Shown here one piece after another: positions 1 through 9,850 of a DNA stretch of 33,380 bases (positions are counted from its first letter, which is position 1; every line of letters begins with the position of its first letter). The notes under the pieces are model-generated. The model ran no database searches, was not told the origin of the DNA, and saw only the letters and a list, made by a program, of their open reading frames with translations. Origin of the DNA: Novosphingobium sp. (lineage in GTDB: Bacteria; Pseudomonadota; Alphaproteobacteria; Sphingomonadales; Sphingomonadaceae); assembly GCA_013822005.1 (NCBI GenBank), contig PNJT01000009.1, positions 1 to 33,380 on the forward strand. Reading direction: 5' to 3'. The position numbers and the translations under genes were made by a program.

Positions 1-2428
1 AAATCTCCAGCTCGGTCCCCATCGCCGTGTGCTGCGGACGCAGCATGGCGAGTGCCAGGCTTTTTCCACAGCGCCAACCATAGCCGCCCGAAGTGGCGCG
101 GCCGACCAGTTCCTCGCCCAGATAGATCGCCTCGCTGCCGCGTGCATCGGCATCGGTTACGCCCAGGACTTCCATCGTCACCAGCTGCCAGCCCAGGCCC
201 GCTTCCTTGCCTGCCAGCAGCCCGTCCTTGCCGTGGAAGCCGGGCTTCTTGAGGCTGATGAACCGGTCAAGCCCGCTTTCGTAGGCGTTGTATTCGATCG
301 ACAGTTCGCGCGGGATCAGCTTGTAGCTCTTCTCCATTGCCATCAAGGTCATGGCGCGAATGCCGAACGGCTTGATATCAAACTCGGCACCGGCCTCCAT
401 CAGCTTGTCGAAGATGTAGTTCTGCATTTCGATCGGGTGGTGCACTTCCCAGCCCAGCTCGCCGATGAAGTTGACCCGCAAGGCATCGACCGGGGCCGCG
501 CCGATGGATATCCGCTGACCGGTCAGCCAGGGGAACGCTTCGTTCGACAAGTCGGCGCGGGTCAGCTTGGCCAGCACATCGCGGCTGCGCGGGCCAGCCA
601 GCACCAGCACACCCATCGACGTGGTCAGCCGCTCGAATGTGACCGAACCGTCGCTGGGCAGCGCCTTCTTCAGGTAATCCTGGTCGTGGCGTTCATAGGC
701 CCCCGCCGAAACCAGGTAATACTCCTGCGGCGCGGTCTTGTAGACGGTGAATTCGGCGCGGACCCCGCCCTTTGCTGTAAGCAGGTAGGACAGCGTGACC
801 CGGCCGACCTTCTTGGGCACGGCATTGGTCAGCAGGCCATCAAGCCAGGCTTCCGCGCCCGGGCCGCTGATCCGGCACTTGGCGAAGGCGCTCATGTCCT
901 GCAGGCCGACTTTTTCGGTCACGTGGCGGCATTCATTGCCGACGTGCTCGAAATAGTTGGAGCGGCGGAACGACCACTTTTCGCGGATCGGCTCGCCATC
1001 GACATCGGGGTGGTTGTGGTTGAGCAGCACGTCGGGCCGGTCGAGATCGGCATCGCTGAGCTCAAAGCCTTGCGGCGCGAACCAATTGGGGCGCTCCCAC
1101 CCGAAGACCGATCCGAATACTGCGCCCAGGTCCTTCATCCGGCTGTAGCACGGGGTCTGGCGCAAGGGCCGCGCGGCTTCGCGTTCCTCGTCGGGATAGT
1201 GGACGGTGAAGACCTTGGCGTAGGCTTCCTCGTTCTTCTGGATCAGATAGCCTTCGCCGGCATAGTCGCCAAAGCGGCGCGGATCGACGCCCATCATGTC
1301 AACGCTGGGCTCGCCTTCGACGATCCAGTGCGCCAGCTGCCACCCGGCCCCGCCCGCAGCGGTGATGCCGAAGGAATGGCCTTCGTTGAGCCAGAAGTTC
1401 TTCCTGTCCCAGGCCGGACCGACAATCGGTGAGCCATCGGGGGTATAGGCAATCGCGCCGTTGTAGACTTTCTTGACCCCGACTTCGCCAAACGCCGGGA
1501 CGCGGGCAATCGCGGTTTCGATATAGGGCATCAGCCGGTCGAGCGCGTCGGGGAACAGTTCGTATTCGCTGTTCGCTGCCGGGCCATCGACGTAGCAGGC
1601 AGGCGCGCCAATCTCGTAAGGGCCGAGCAGCAGCCCGCCGGCTTCTTCGCGCATGTACCAGCTGGAATCACTCTCGCGCAGCACGCCCATTTCGGGCAGG
1701 CCAGCCGCGCGGCGTTCCATGATCGCGGGGTGCTGATCGGTGACGATGTACTGGTGCTCGACCGGGATTACCGGCACATCGAGCCCGACCATGCGGCCGG
1801 TCTGGCGGGCGAAGTTGCCGGTGCAGGACACCACGTGCTCGCAAGTGATTTCGCCCTTATCGGTGGAGACCACCCATTCGCCGTTCGCCTTCTGGGTGAT
1901 TCCGGTAACGGTGGTGTTGCGCTCGATGCTCGCACCGCGCTGGCGGGCGCCTTTGGCGAGCGCCTGGGTCAGGTCGGCGGGCTGGATATAGCCATCGACC
2001 GGATGCTGGATCGCGCCGATGATCCCGTCGATATTGCACAGCGGCCACACTTCCTTGACCTGATCCGGCGTCAGGAAGTTGACCTCCACCCCGATCGTCT
2101 TGGCGACCCCGGCATAATACTTGTATTCATCGAAGCGGTCTTCGGTGCGCGCCAGGCGAATGTTGCTGACGTTGGAGAAGCCGACGTTGAGCTCGGTCTC
2201 GGCCTCAAGGCTGGGATAGAAATCGACCGAATACTGGTGCAGCTTGCCGACCGAGTAGCTGAGGTTGAACAACGGCAGCAGCCCCGCCGCGTGCCAGGTG
2301 CTGCCGCTGGTCAGCTCCTTGCGCTCGATCAGCACGCAGTCGCTCCAGCCCATCTTGGCGAGGTGATAGAGGGTCGAAACCCCCACCACGCCGCCGCCGA
2401 TTACCACTACCCGTGCGCTCGATTTCAT
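1..2428 (-). CDS. FAD-dependent oxidoreductase/GcvT fusion, dimethylglycine/sarcosine dehydrogenase-like (paralog 1); C-terminus cut by left edge
   Basis: Open minus-strand frame from ATG at 2428 to the window edge, not in the ORF track because no stop lies inside. Translation begins MKSSARVVVIGGGVVGVSTLYHLAKMGW (GxGxxG FAD fold) and contains SGSTWHAAGL, the site of covalent flavin attachment in DMGDH-type enzymes. GcvT-like C-terminal half (e.g. GELGWEVH). Confidence 0.88.
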   Translation of the reverse strand, partial: MKSSARVVVIGGGVVGVSTLYHLAKMGWSDCVLIERKELTSGSTWHAAGLLPLFNLSYSVGKLHQYSVDFYPSLEAETELNVGFSNVSNIRLARTEDRFDEYKYYAGVAKTIGVEVNFLTPDQVKEVWPLCNIDGIIGAIQHPVDGYIQPADLTQALAKGARQRGASIERNTTVTGITQKANGEWVVSTDKGEITCEHVVSCTGNFARQTGRMVGLDVPVIPVEHQYIVTDQHPAIMERRAAGLPEMGVLRESDSSWYMREEAGGLLLGPYEIGAPACYVDGPAANSEYELFPDALDRLMPYIETAIARVPAFGEVGVKKVYNGAIAYTPDGSPIVGPAWDRKNFWLNEGHSFGITAAGGAGWQLAHWIVEGEPSVDMMGVDPRRFGDYAGEGYLIQKNEEAYAKVFTVHYPDEEREAARPLRQTPCYSRMKDLGAVFGSVFGWERPNWFAPQGFELSDADLDRPDVLLNHNHPDVDGEPIREKWSFRRSNYFEHVGNECRHVTEKVGLQDMSAFAKCRISGPGAEAWLDGLLTNAVPKKVGRVTLSYLLTAKGGVRAEFTVYKTAPQEYYLVSAGAYERHDQDYLKKALPSDGSVTFERLTTSMGVLVLAGPRSRDVLAKLTRADLSNEAFPWLTGQRISIGAAPVDALRVNFIGELGWEVHHPIEMQNYIFDKLMEAGAEFDIKPFGIRAMTLMAMEKSYKLIPRELSIEYNAYESGLDRFISLKKPGFHGKDGLLAGKEAGLGWQLVTMEVLGVTDADARGSEAIYLGEELVGRATSGGYGWRCGKSLALAMLRPQHTAMGTELEI

Positions 2429-2537
2429 TGCCAAAGCCTGCCTGAATTGTTCCGAGCCGATCCCATGCCAGCACGGGGGGTGCGCCGACAACATTGGCGC
2501 GCGTTATGGCGCTTTCTAATGGTTTGGATAAGCGCTG

Positions 2538-3617
2538 TCAGGCCGCCGGATCAATCGTCAGCACGATCTTGCCGACGTGGCGTTTTTCCAGAAACACGCG
2601 CTGCGCGGCTTCGATCCGTTCGAGCGGGAAAGTGGCGCAAACCAGCGGTTTCACCTCGCCGCGTTCGATATGACCGACAAGCTGTGCGAAGACTCCGTCG
2701 TCCAGCGCCGTGCAGCCGTAAAGGGTCAGGTCCTTCAGATAGAGCGCTCGCAGATCAAGGTCGACTACCGGGCCAGCAATCGCGCCCGACACTGCATAAC
2801 GCCCCCCTGGTTTCAGCGCGCCCAGCAGACTGCCGAAACCGGGGCCGCCAACCACGTCGATCACGGCATCGAAATAGTCGGCTTCAAGTGGGGCGTGGCG
2901 ATCGAGCACTTCGTCAGCACCCAGATCTTCAACCGCGCGGTGCTTCGACGTCCCGGCCAGCGCGGTCACGAAGGCCCCACGCCGCCGCGCCAGCTGCACT
3001 GCCGCCGAACCGACCCCGCCCGACGCCCCGGTCACCAGCACTCGCTCGCCATAAGCCACCCGGCTGCGATGCAGCAGGTTTTCGGCGGTAGAATAGGCGC
3101 ACGGGAACGAGGCCAGTTCGATGTCGCTCAGGTCCGAAACGATCGCATGGGTATGAGCCGATGGCGCCGCGCAATACTCGGCAAAAGCCCCATCTCGCTC
3201 GGACCCGAGGAAATCGACCCCGCCATCGGCACGGCGCAGCGCCGGTTCGACCAGCACCCGCTCGCCGATCCGCTCCGCGCTGACCCCCTCGCCCACCGCG
3301 ACGATCCGCCCGGCCGCGTCGACTCCCTGGATCCGTGGGAAAGTGAATTGTTCGCCGCTCCAGCCTTCGCCAGCGGTTTCCTCAAACCCGCTGGCCCCGC
3401 CGGCTGCGGTCGAACCTTCGACCGCGGGCGAATACCACCCGATCCGGGTGTTGATATCGGTATTGTTGACCCCTGCCGCGCCCACTTTGACCAGCACTTC
3501 GCCCGGCCCGGGCTGCGGCACAGGCACGTCGATCCGGTATTCCAGCTTGTCGAACCCGCCAAACCCGGTGAGGACCATGGCGCGCATCGTGGCTGGGATC
3601 GGATCAGGCATGGTCAT
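2538..3617 (-). CDS. MDR-superfamily (zinc-type alcohol dehydrogenase/quinone oxidoreductase-like) protein
   Basis: 359 aa; GFDKLEYRIDVPVPQPGPGEVLVKVGAAGVNNTDINTRIGWY N-terminus and VLVTGASGGVGSAAVQLARRRGA Rossmann motif. Overlaps the Rieske gene by 14 nt. Confidence 0.85.
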   Translation of the reverse strand: MTMPDPIPATMRAMVLTGFGGFDKLEYRIDVPVPQPGPGEVLVKVGAAGVNNTDINTRIGWYSPAVEGSTAAGGASGFEETAGEGWSGEQFTFPRIQGVDAAGRIVAVGEGVSAERIGERVLVEPALRRADGGVDFLGSERDGAFAEYCAAPSAHTHAIVSDLSDIELASFPCAYSTAENLLHRSRVAYGERVLVTGASGGVGSAAVQLARRRGAFVTALAGTSKHRAVEDLGADEVLDRHAPLEADYFDAVIDVVGGPGFGSLLGALKPGGRYAVSGAIAGPVVDLDLRALYLKDLTLYGCTALDDGVFAQLVGHIERGEVKPLVCATFPLERIEAAQRVFLEKRHVGKIVLTIDPAA

Positions 3618-4839
3618 GGTGTCTCAGGTACCATTGCTGGAAGGTGACAAGCGCGCGTTCCTGGGTGGAAAAGCGGCCGGGCTGATAGCGGCTGGAGAGG
3701 ATTCCGGCCTGGTTGTCTTCGGTGATCTTCTGATCCTGCAGAGTCGTGGTGTGCCAGGCCCAGGTCATCTTCTCAACATCGTAGTCCACCGCCGCGCCGT
3801 CAACCAGCCAGGTTACATCGACATCGGTTTGCATGGCCCCGCGCGGGGTAAAGCGGAACAGCATCGCGAAATCGCTGTCGGCAACCACGTGGCTGAACGG
3901 ACTGAAGCTCACGTGCATCCGGCCCAGGTCCCAGTCGGTCCGCTTGCCCATCAGGCTTGAGGCCGGCTGGCCGTCCTGCGTTTCGGTCAGGAAACCCTCG
4001 CGGATTGTGCGCTGGATCATCGCGCGCAAATGCGTGCTCTCCGGCCCATCGTCGATCGAATAGATCGGGCGGCCCAAGGCCTCGGCCTGCTGTTCCCAAG
4101 CAGCGAGCACCGGGGCGTACTTCTCGACCGCCTCCTGCGGCCCCGAGCTGGGCCCGCCGCCCACCGCCAGCAAGGCCTCGGTCGGATGCATCGAGCAAAA
4201 CTCCGGATGCGCCGGGGTGCAGTGATAGCATTCGAGGAAATTCTCGACCACCAGCTTCCAGTTCGCCGCGGTCGGATAGCGCCCGACATGGGCGACCTTG
4301 GCTCCGGCAAAGCCGTGATAGTCGAGGATCGGATCGAGCTCGCCGAACGTGGCGTCGAAATCGTCGGGTTCATCCTCGCTTAGGTTGACGAAGATGAACC
4401 CGTGGAAAAGCCGCACATGGCACGGATGCAGACCGTTTGCGGCCTTGTCGAAATCCTCCGGCATCAGCCGGGCGGACAGCAGCGATCCGTCAAGGTTGAA
4501 GCTCCAGGCGTGATAGGGGCAGACCAGCACGCGGGCATTGCCGCTTTCGGCCGTGCACACCGCCGAACCGCGATGCCGGCAGACGTTGTAGAACGCGCGG
4601 ACGCTATCGGCATTCTCCCGCACGACCAGGATCTGCTCGCCCGCCACCTTGAACAGGAAGTAATCGCCCTTGCCCGCGACCTGCGAGACATGCCCGGCCA
4701 CCAGCCACTTGCGGCTGACGATCCGGTCGATGTCGGCGCTGAAAACTTCGCTGCTGGTGTAGAAGGCCTGGGGCAGACTGTAACCCTCGCGCGTCTGCGC
4801 CAGCAGGTCACGGAACAGGGCAATGCGGTTCATCAGCAT
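3604..4839 (-). CDS. Rieske non-heme iron oxygenase alpha subunit (glycine betaine/choline monooxygenase-like ring-hydroxylating oxygenase family)
   Basis: 411 aa; Rieske motif CRHRG...CPYHAWSF and mononuclear iron motif NFLECYHCTPAHPEF. Overlaps the upstream DMGDH-like gene by 7 nt. Confidence 0.9.
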   Translation of the reverse strand: MLMNRIALFRDLLAQTREGYSLPQAFYTSSEVFSADIDRIVSRKWLVAGHVSQVAGKGDYFLFKVAGEQILVVRENADSVRAFYNVCRHRGSAVCTAESGNARVLVCPYHAWSFNLDGSLLSARLMPEDFDKAANGLHPCHVRLFHGFIFVNLSEDEPDDFDATFGELDPILDYHGFAGAKVAHVGRYPTAANWKLVVENFLECYHCTPAHPEFCSMHPTEALLAVGGGPSSGPQEAVEKYAPVLAAWEQQAEALGRPIYSIDDGPESTHLRAMIQRTIREGFLTETQDGQPASSLMGKRTDWDLGRMHVSFSPFSHVVADSDFAMLFRFTPRGAMQTDVDVTWLVDGAAVDYDVEKMTWAWHTTTLQDQKITEDNQAGILSSRYQPGRFSTQERALVTFQQWYLRHHDHA

Positions 4840-7286
4840 CGAATTCTCTCGTTCTTGGGATCATAAAGCGGCTTGAGCGAAGCGGTGGCCGCATAGCGCA
4901 CCCCGGCAACTTCGATTTCATAGTCGTCGGCCCCGATCGGCCCGACCACTCCGCCGTCGGCGGCCGTGACGTAACCCAGCCCGCCAGCGCCGCCCAGCGT
5001 GTGGCAATACATGCCCGAACGGATGTAACCGGCGATCCGGTCACCCTGCCAGATTGGCTCGTTGTGATAGAGCATCGGCGCGGGGTCCTTGAGCAGGAAC
5101 TGGACCAGCTTCTGCTTCACGCCTTCGGCCTTCTGCTTGCGCAGCGCCTCCTGGCCAATGAAGGTGCCCGGCTTGTCGAGTTTGACCGCAAAGCCAAGGC
5201 CCGCCTCCAGCGGTGTGTCTTCATCGGTCACGTCGTGACCCCAGTGGCGATAGGCTTTTTCCATCCGCATCGCATTGAGCGCATGGTAGCCGCAATGTTT
5301 GAGCCCGAACGGAGCGCCCGCCGCGACGATCGCGTCATAGACCCCGGCCATGAACTCGCTGGGCACGTAGAGCTCCCAGCCCAGCTCACCCACGAAAGTG
5401 ATCCGGCTGGCGCGAACGATGCCATAACCCAGCTCGATCTCGCGGCTGGTCGCGAAGGGAAAATGCTCGTTCGACAGGTCATCCGGCGTCAGGCTTTGCA
5501 GCAAAGCTCGCGAATTGGGACCCATGATCGAAAGCACGCCCATACCCGATGTAACATCAGTCAGAACTGCATGAGCATCAGCCGGGATATGGCCTTTCAG
5601 CCAGGCGAAGTCCTTGGTCGCGGTTTCGGCCCCGCCGACCACCAGGTAGGCATCCTTGGCCAGGCGGGTGACAGTCAGGTCGGCCTCGATCCCGCCGTGG
5701 TCGTTAAGCCACTGGGTATAGACCATCCGCCCCGGTTCGACATCGACTTCGTTGGCGCAGACCCGGTTGAGCACCGCACAGGCATCGCGGCCTTCAAGGC
5801 GGAACTTGGCAAAGCTCGACTGGTCGAACAGGCCGACCGCCTCGCGCACCGCCTTGCACTCGGCGGCGGTGTTTTCGAACCAGTTCTGGCGGTCGTAGGA
5901 GTATTCGTACTTCGGCGTGGTGCCCGGCTCGCCATACCAGTTGGTGCGTTCCCAGCCGAAGGCCTCGCCAAAGCAGGCACCTTGTGCGGCGAGGCGATCG
6001 TGGATCACCGATTTGCGCACACCGCGCGCGGTCTCGTACTGCTTGAAGGGATAGTGCGTGGCGTAGAGCAGGCCCAAACTTTCTCCGACCCGTTCTTGCA
6101 GATACTTGCGGTTGATCTGGAACGGCATGTTGCGCCGCACATCTACGGTCCAGAGGTCCGCGGGTGGTTTGCCATCGCGGATCCACTCGGCCATCACTTT
6201 GCCGACCCCGCCGGCCGATTGCAGCCCGATCGAATTGAGCCCAGCGGCAACGAAACAGCCCTTGAGTTCTGGCGCCTCGCCGATGTGATAGCGCACGTCC
6301 GGCGTGAAGCTTTCCGGCCCGCAGAAGAACTTCTGGATACCGGCATTTTCCAACGCCGGGACGCGCTTCATCGCATCCAGCAGCAGCGGTTCGAAGTGTT
6401 CGAAGCTCCCGGCGATCTCGTCGAAGCAGAAGTCATCGGAAATGCCGTCCATCCCCCATGGCCGGGCATTGGGCTCAAACGCGCCAACCAGCAGTTTCCC
6501 CGCGTCGTACTTGTAGTAGCCGCAATGGTCATAGTCGCGCAGCACCGGCAGGCTGGGATCGATCCCGGCCACGCCTTCGAACATCACGTAATAGTGCTCG
6601 CAGGCATGCAGCGGCACGGCGACGCCGATGGAGGCACCCAGATCGCGGGTCCACATGCCGCCCGCCAGCACCACGCAGTCGGCGTCGATCGAGCCGTGCT
6701 CGGTATCGACCCCGGTGATCCGTGTCCCATCGTGGCGGATCCGGGTGACCTTGCAGTTCTCGACAATCTTCGCCCCGCCCCCGCGCGCGCCCTTGGCCAG
6801 CGCCTGGGTGATATCGACCGCGTTGGCATAGCCGTCCGAGGGAATGTGAATTCCGCCAACCAGATCGCCGACTTCGAGGACCGGGGCCATCGCCTTGATC
6901 TCTTCGGGCGTCACCACATGGACCGGCAAGTCAAACACCTTGGCCATCGAGGCGCTGCGCTTCAGCTCCTCGAAGCGCTCATGATTGGTCGCCATCGAGA
7001 TCGAGCCGCACTGGCGGTAGCCGGTGGCCTGCCCGGTCTCAGCCTCAAGGGTGCGGTAAAGCTCACCGGTGTATTTGGCGAGCTGGGTCATGTTGATCGA
7101 AGGTCGCAGCTGTCCGACCAGCCCGGCGGCATGCCAGGTGGTGCCGCAAGTCAGCTGCCTGCGTTCGCACAGCACCACATCCTGCCAGCCCAGCTTGGTC
7201 AGGTGGTAGGCAATCGAGGTGCCAATCACCCCGCCGCCAACAATCACCACGCGGGCGCGGTTGGGAAGGTTTGGTGCTCCGCTCAT
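4833..7286 (-). CDS. FAD-dependent oxidoreductase/GcvT fusion, dimethylglycine/sarcosine dehydrogenase-like (paralog 2)
   Basis: 817 aa; RARVVIVGGGVIGTSIAYHLTKLGW, CGTTWHAAGLVGQLR, C-terminal aminomethyltransferase (GcvT) domain with GELGWELYVPSEF. Confidence 0.9.
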   Translation of the reverse strand: MSGAPNLPNRARVVIVGGGVIGTSIAYHLTKLGWQDVVLCERRQLTCGTTWHAAGLVGQLRPSINMTQLAKYTGELYRTLEAETGQATGYRQCGSISMATNHERFEELKRSASMAKVFDLPVHVVTPEEIKAMAPVLEVGDLVGGIHIPSDGYANAVDITQALAKGARGGGAKIVENCKVTRIRHDGTRITGVDTEHGSIDADCVVLAGGMWTRDLGASIGVAVPLHACEHYYVMFEGVAGIDPSLPVLRDYDHCGYYKYDAGKLLVGAFEPNARPWGMDGISDDFCFDEIAGSFEHFEPLLLDAMKRVPALENAGIQKFFCGPESFTPDVRYHIGEAPELKGCFVAAGLNSIGLQSAGGVGKVMAEWIRDGKPPADLWTVDVRRNMPFQINRKYLQERVGESLGLLYATHYPFKQYETARGVRKSVIHDRLAAQGACFGEAFGWERTNWYGEPGTTPKYEYSYDRQNWFENTAAECKAVREAVGLFDQSSFAKFRLEGRDACAVLNRVCANEVDVEPGRMVYTQWLNDHGGIEADLTVTRLAKDAYLVVGGAETATKDFAWLKGHIPADAHAVLTDVTSGMGVLSIMGPNSRALLQSLTPDDLSNEHFPFATSREIELGYGIVRASRITFVGELGWELYVPSEFMAGVYDAIVAAGAPFGLKHCGYHALNAMRMEKAYRHWGHDVTDEDTPLEAGLGFAVKLDKPGTFIGQEALRKQKAEGVKQKLVQFLLKDPAPMLYHNEPIWQGDRIAGYIRSGMYCHTLGGAGGLGYVTAADGGVVGPIGADDYEIEVAGVRYAATASLKPLYDPKNERIRC

Positions 7287-7315
7287 ACTCTAAATCCACT
7301 CCAGAAACCCAAAAA

Positions 7316-7407
7316 CCGACTACCCTGAGCTTGTCGAAGGGCTGCACTTTTCTTTTGCGAGGTTGCGAGAAGAAAGGACGGTCCTTCGACAAGCTCAGGA
7401 CAGTCGG
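7316..7407. repeat. Imperfect inverted repeat (REP-like palindromic element)
   Basis: Left arm ccgactaccctgagcttgtcgaaggg (7316-7341); right arm ggtccttcgacaagctcaggacagtcgg (7380-7407). The reverse complement of the right arm matches the left arm with few mismatches, and a further tttctt/aagaaa pairing lies in the spacer. Confidence 0.85.
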
Positions 7408-7432
7408 GGTTGGGGTGAACGTGCGCGCGCAT

Positions 7433-9850
7433 TCAGACCCTCATCAGCGAGCTGTCAGCGTCATAAGCCGGTTCGGCCAGCACAACCGCCTTGCGGCGTT
7501 CGCCCTGAAGTTCGATCTCGAAAGTGGAACCAGGCTCCGCATGTTCAACTGGCACGCAAGCGAAGAACAGACTCTTACCCGTCCGGTGGCCAAAGCCGCC
7601 CGAAGTGACGAGGCCGATGCACTCATCACCGACCAGGCACGGCTCGGTGCCGCGTGGATCGACATTCGCGGCATCGACTTCGCCGTAAACAATCTTGAAC
7701 CGCACCGGCGCATCAAGCGTGGCCTGCCTGCCGGTGAAACTGTCCTTCTTGAACTGGATAAAGCGCGGCATGTCGGCTTCGATCATGGTCAGCTCGTTGG
7801 TCAGCTCGCTGGCCCAGGCCTTGTAGCCCTTTTCCATCCGCATCGCGTTGGAAGCATAGAGGCCATAATCGACGATCCCGAACTCTTCGCCCGCCGTCCA
7901 GATCGCATCGTAGATGGTCACCAGGTCGGCGTTGAGCGGGTGCAGTTCCCAGCCCAGTTCCCCGGCATAGGACACCCTGAGCGCCCGCACCGGACAGCCG
8001 GCGATCATGATTTCCTGACCGCTCAGCCAGCGGAAGCCCTCGTTGGAAAGATCCGCATCGGTCACCTTGCTCAGCACATCGCGGCTGCGCGGGCCGTTCA
8101 TGACCAGCACGCCGCGGTCCATGGTGACATTGCTCAGCTCGACCTGCTCGCCGGGCAACCTGTGCTGCACCAGCCAGTCCCAGTCGCGCTGTTCGGCAGC
8201 AGCGGCGGAGAGGCAGTAGAAGTGATCGTCGGCCAGCCGCGTAACCGTCATTTCGCCCTGGATCTTGCCGCCCTCGGACAGAATGTGGACCAGCGCGATC
8301 CCGCCTTGCCTCAGCGGCATGCGGTTGGCACCAAGCCTGTTCAAATAACTTTCCGCATCAACGCCTTTGACTTCATACTTGGCAAAGCCTGAGAGGTCGA
8401 GCACGCCCACGCCCTTGGCCACCGCCCGGCATTCGGCCGCAACCACATCGAACACATTGGTGCGGTGATAGCCGCCCTCTTCCTCGCGCCCGTCGAGCGA
8501 AAACCACTTGGGCCGCTCCCAGCCATAGGTCGGGGCATAGACCGCGCCTTTGGCCTTGAGCTTCTCATACAGCGGGCTGACTTTCTTGGGCCGGCCATCG
8601 GGCTCTTCCTCGCCCGGCAGGCGGGTGGTGAAAGTCATCCGGTAGTCGAGGAACACCATCTCGCGGCTGTAGGCCTCGTCGGCATAGGGGCCATAGCGGC
8701 GCGGGTCGAACTCGACCATGTTGATCTCGGCATCGCCGTGGACCATCCACTGCGCCAGGTACTTGCCCGCACCGCCGCCCTGAGCGATGCCAAAGCTGGT
8801 GCCGCAACAGTGCCAGAAATTGGTGAGGCCGACTGCCGGGCCCAACAACGGACCGCCATCGGGGGTATGCGGGATCGCGCCGTTGACCACCCGGCGGATG
8901 CCGACTTCGCCGAACACCGGAATCCGCTCGATCGCACGCTCAAGCCACATCGAGATCCGGTCGAGATCGTCAGGAAACAGCTCGCTGGTCGAATGCCACT
9001 CGGGGTGGCCGCCACGCGGAGCCCAGGCTTCGGCCAGGCCGATGTTCTCATAGACCCCGATCAGCCCGCTCTTCTGCTCCTGGCGCATATAACCCGACAT
9101 CCAGGAATCGCGCATCACCGGCATTTCCTCTGAACGCTCCTGGAACGCAGGGATCGGATCGGTGACGAGGTAGTGGTGTTCCATGTTGGTCACGGGAATG
9201 TCTGTCCCGGCCATCTGCGCCACTTGGCGGGCATAGCAACCGGCCGCGTTGACCACTATGCCGGCGCGGATCGTGCCCTTTTCCGTCTCGACATCCCATT
9301 CGCCGCTGGGCAGCTGGGTCAGGCCCTTGACGCGGTTCTGGCGGACGATCTTGGCGCCCATCTGCTTGCCGCCAATCGCCAGCGCATTGCAAATGCCCGA
9401 AGGATCAGCATGGCCGTCGTCGGTGGTCCAGGCCCCGGCGAGCACGCCTTCGGTGGTGGCGAAGGGGTTGATCTGCTTGATCTTGTCCGGGTCGATCAGC
9501 TCCATGTTGAAGCCAACCACCTTGGAAAAGCCCTTGATGTATTTCAGCCAGGCCAGTTCGCGCTCGTTATTGGCAAAGCGGATCCCGCCCGACTTGTGCC
9601 AGCTGACATATTGCCCGGTCAGCCCTTCCAGCTGCGGGTAGAGCCAGTTCGAATAGGCGTGCATCTTGGCCAGGTTGAAGCTGCCGGTGATGTTGGGGCA
9701 CTGCCCGGCGGCGTGCCAGGTCGAGCCGCTGGTCAGCTCGTCCTTCTCGATCAGGACCACGTCGGTCCAGCCTTCCAGGGCGAGGTGGTAGAGCAGGCTT
9801 GCCCCCATGATCCCGCCCCCGATAATCACGACCCGTGCCTGGCTTTGCAT
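7433..9850 (-). CDS. FAD-dependent oxidoreductase/GcvT fusion, dimethylglycine/sarcosine dehydrogenase-like (paralog 3)
   Basis: ORF extends to 9916, but the FAD fold begins right after the internal ATG at 9850 (MQSQARVVIIGGGIMGASLLYHLALEGW); SGSTWHAAGQCPNI and a GcvT C-terminal domain. Confidence 0.88.
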   Translation of the reverse strand: MQSQARVVIIGGGIMGASLLYHLALEGWTDVVLIEKDELTSGSTWHAAGQCPNITGSFNLAKMHAYSNWLYPQLEGLTGQYVSWHKSGGIRFANNERELAWLKYIKGFSKVVGFNMELIDPDKIKQINPFATTEGVLAGAWTTDDGHADPSGICNALAIGGKQMGAKIVRQNRVKGLTQLPSGEWDVETEKGTIRAGIVVNAAGCYARQVAQMAGTDIPVTNMEHHYLVTDPIPAFQERSEEMPVMRDSWMSGYMRQEQKSGLIGVYENIGLAEAWAPRGGHPEWHSTSELFPDDLDRISMWLERAIERIPVFGEVGIRRVVNGAIPHTPDGGPLLGPAVGLTNFWHCCGTSFGIAQGGGAGKYLAQWMVHGDAEINMVEFDPRRYGPYADEAYSREMVFLDYRMTFTTRLPGEEEPDGRPKKVSPLYEKLKAKGAVYAPTYGWERPKWFSLDGREEEGGYHRTNVFDVVAAECRAVAKGVGVLDLSGFAKYEVKGVDAESYLNRLGANRMPLRQGGIALVHILSEGGKIQGEMTVTRLADDHFYCLSAAAAEQRDWDWLVQHRLPGEQVELSNVTMDRGVLVMNGPRSRDVLSKVTDADLSNEGFRWLSGQEIMIAGCPVRALRVSYAGELGWELHPLNADLVTIYDAIWTAGEEFGIVDYGLYASNAMRMEKGYKAWASELTNELTMIEADMPRFIQFKKDSFTGRQATLDAPVRFKIVYGEVDAANVDPRGTEPCLVGDECIGLVTSGGFGHRTGKSLFFACVPVEHAEPGSTFEIELQGERRKAVVLAEPAYDADSSLMRV

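Noticed and set aside
5001-7328. 775-aa plus-strand ORF opposite DMGDH paralog 2, and similar long plus-strand ORFs at 29-1432, 7271-8392, 14083-15729, 15618-16973 and 20050-21648
   Set aside because: All lie opposite well-supported genes and have His/Arg/Ala/Pro/Gly-rich compositions typical of antisense frames in GC-rich genomes.
7316-7407. CRISPR repeat or transposon end interpretation of the palindrome
   Set aside because: Only one inverted pair, no regularly spaced direct repeats and no transposase; better described as a REP-like element.
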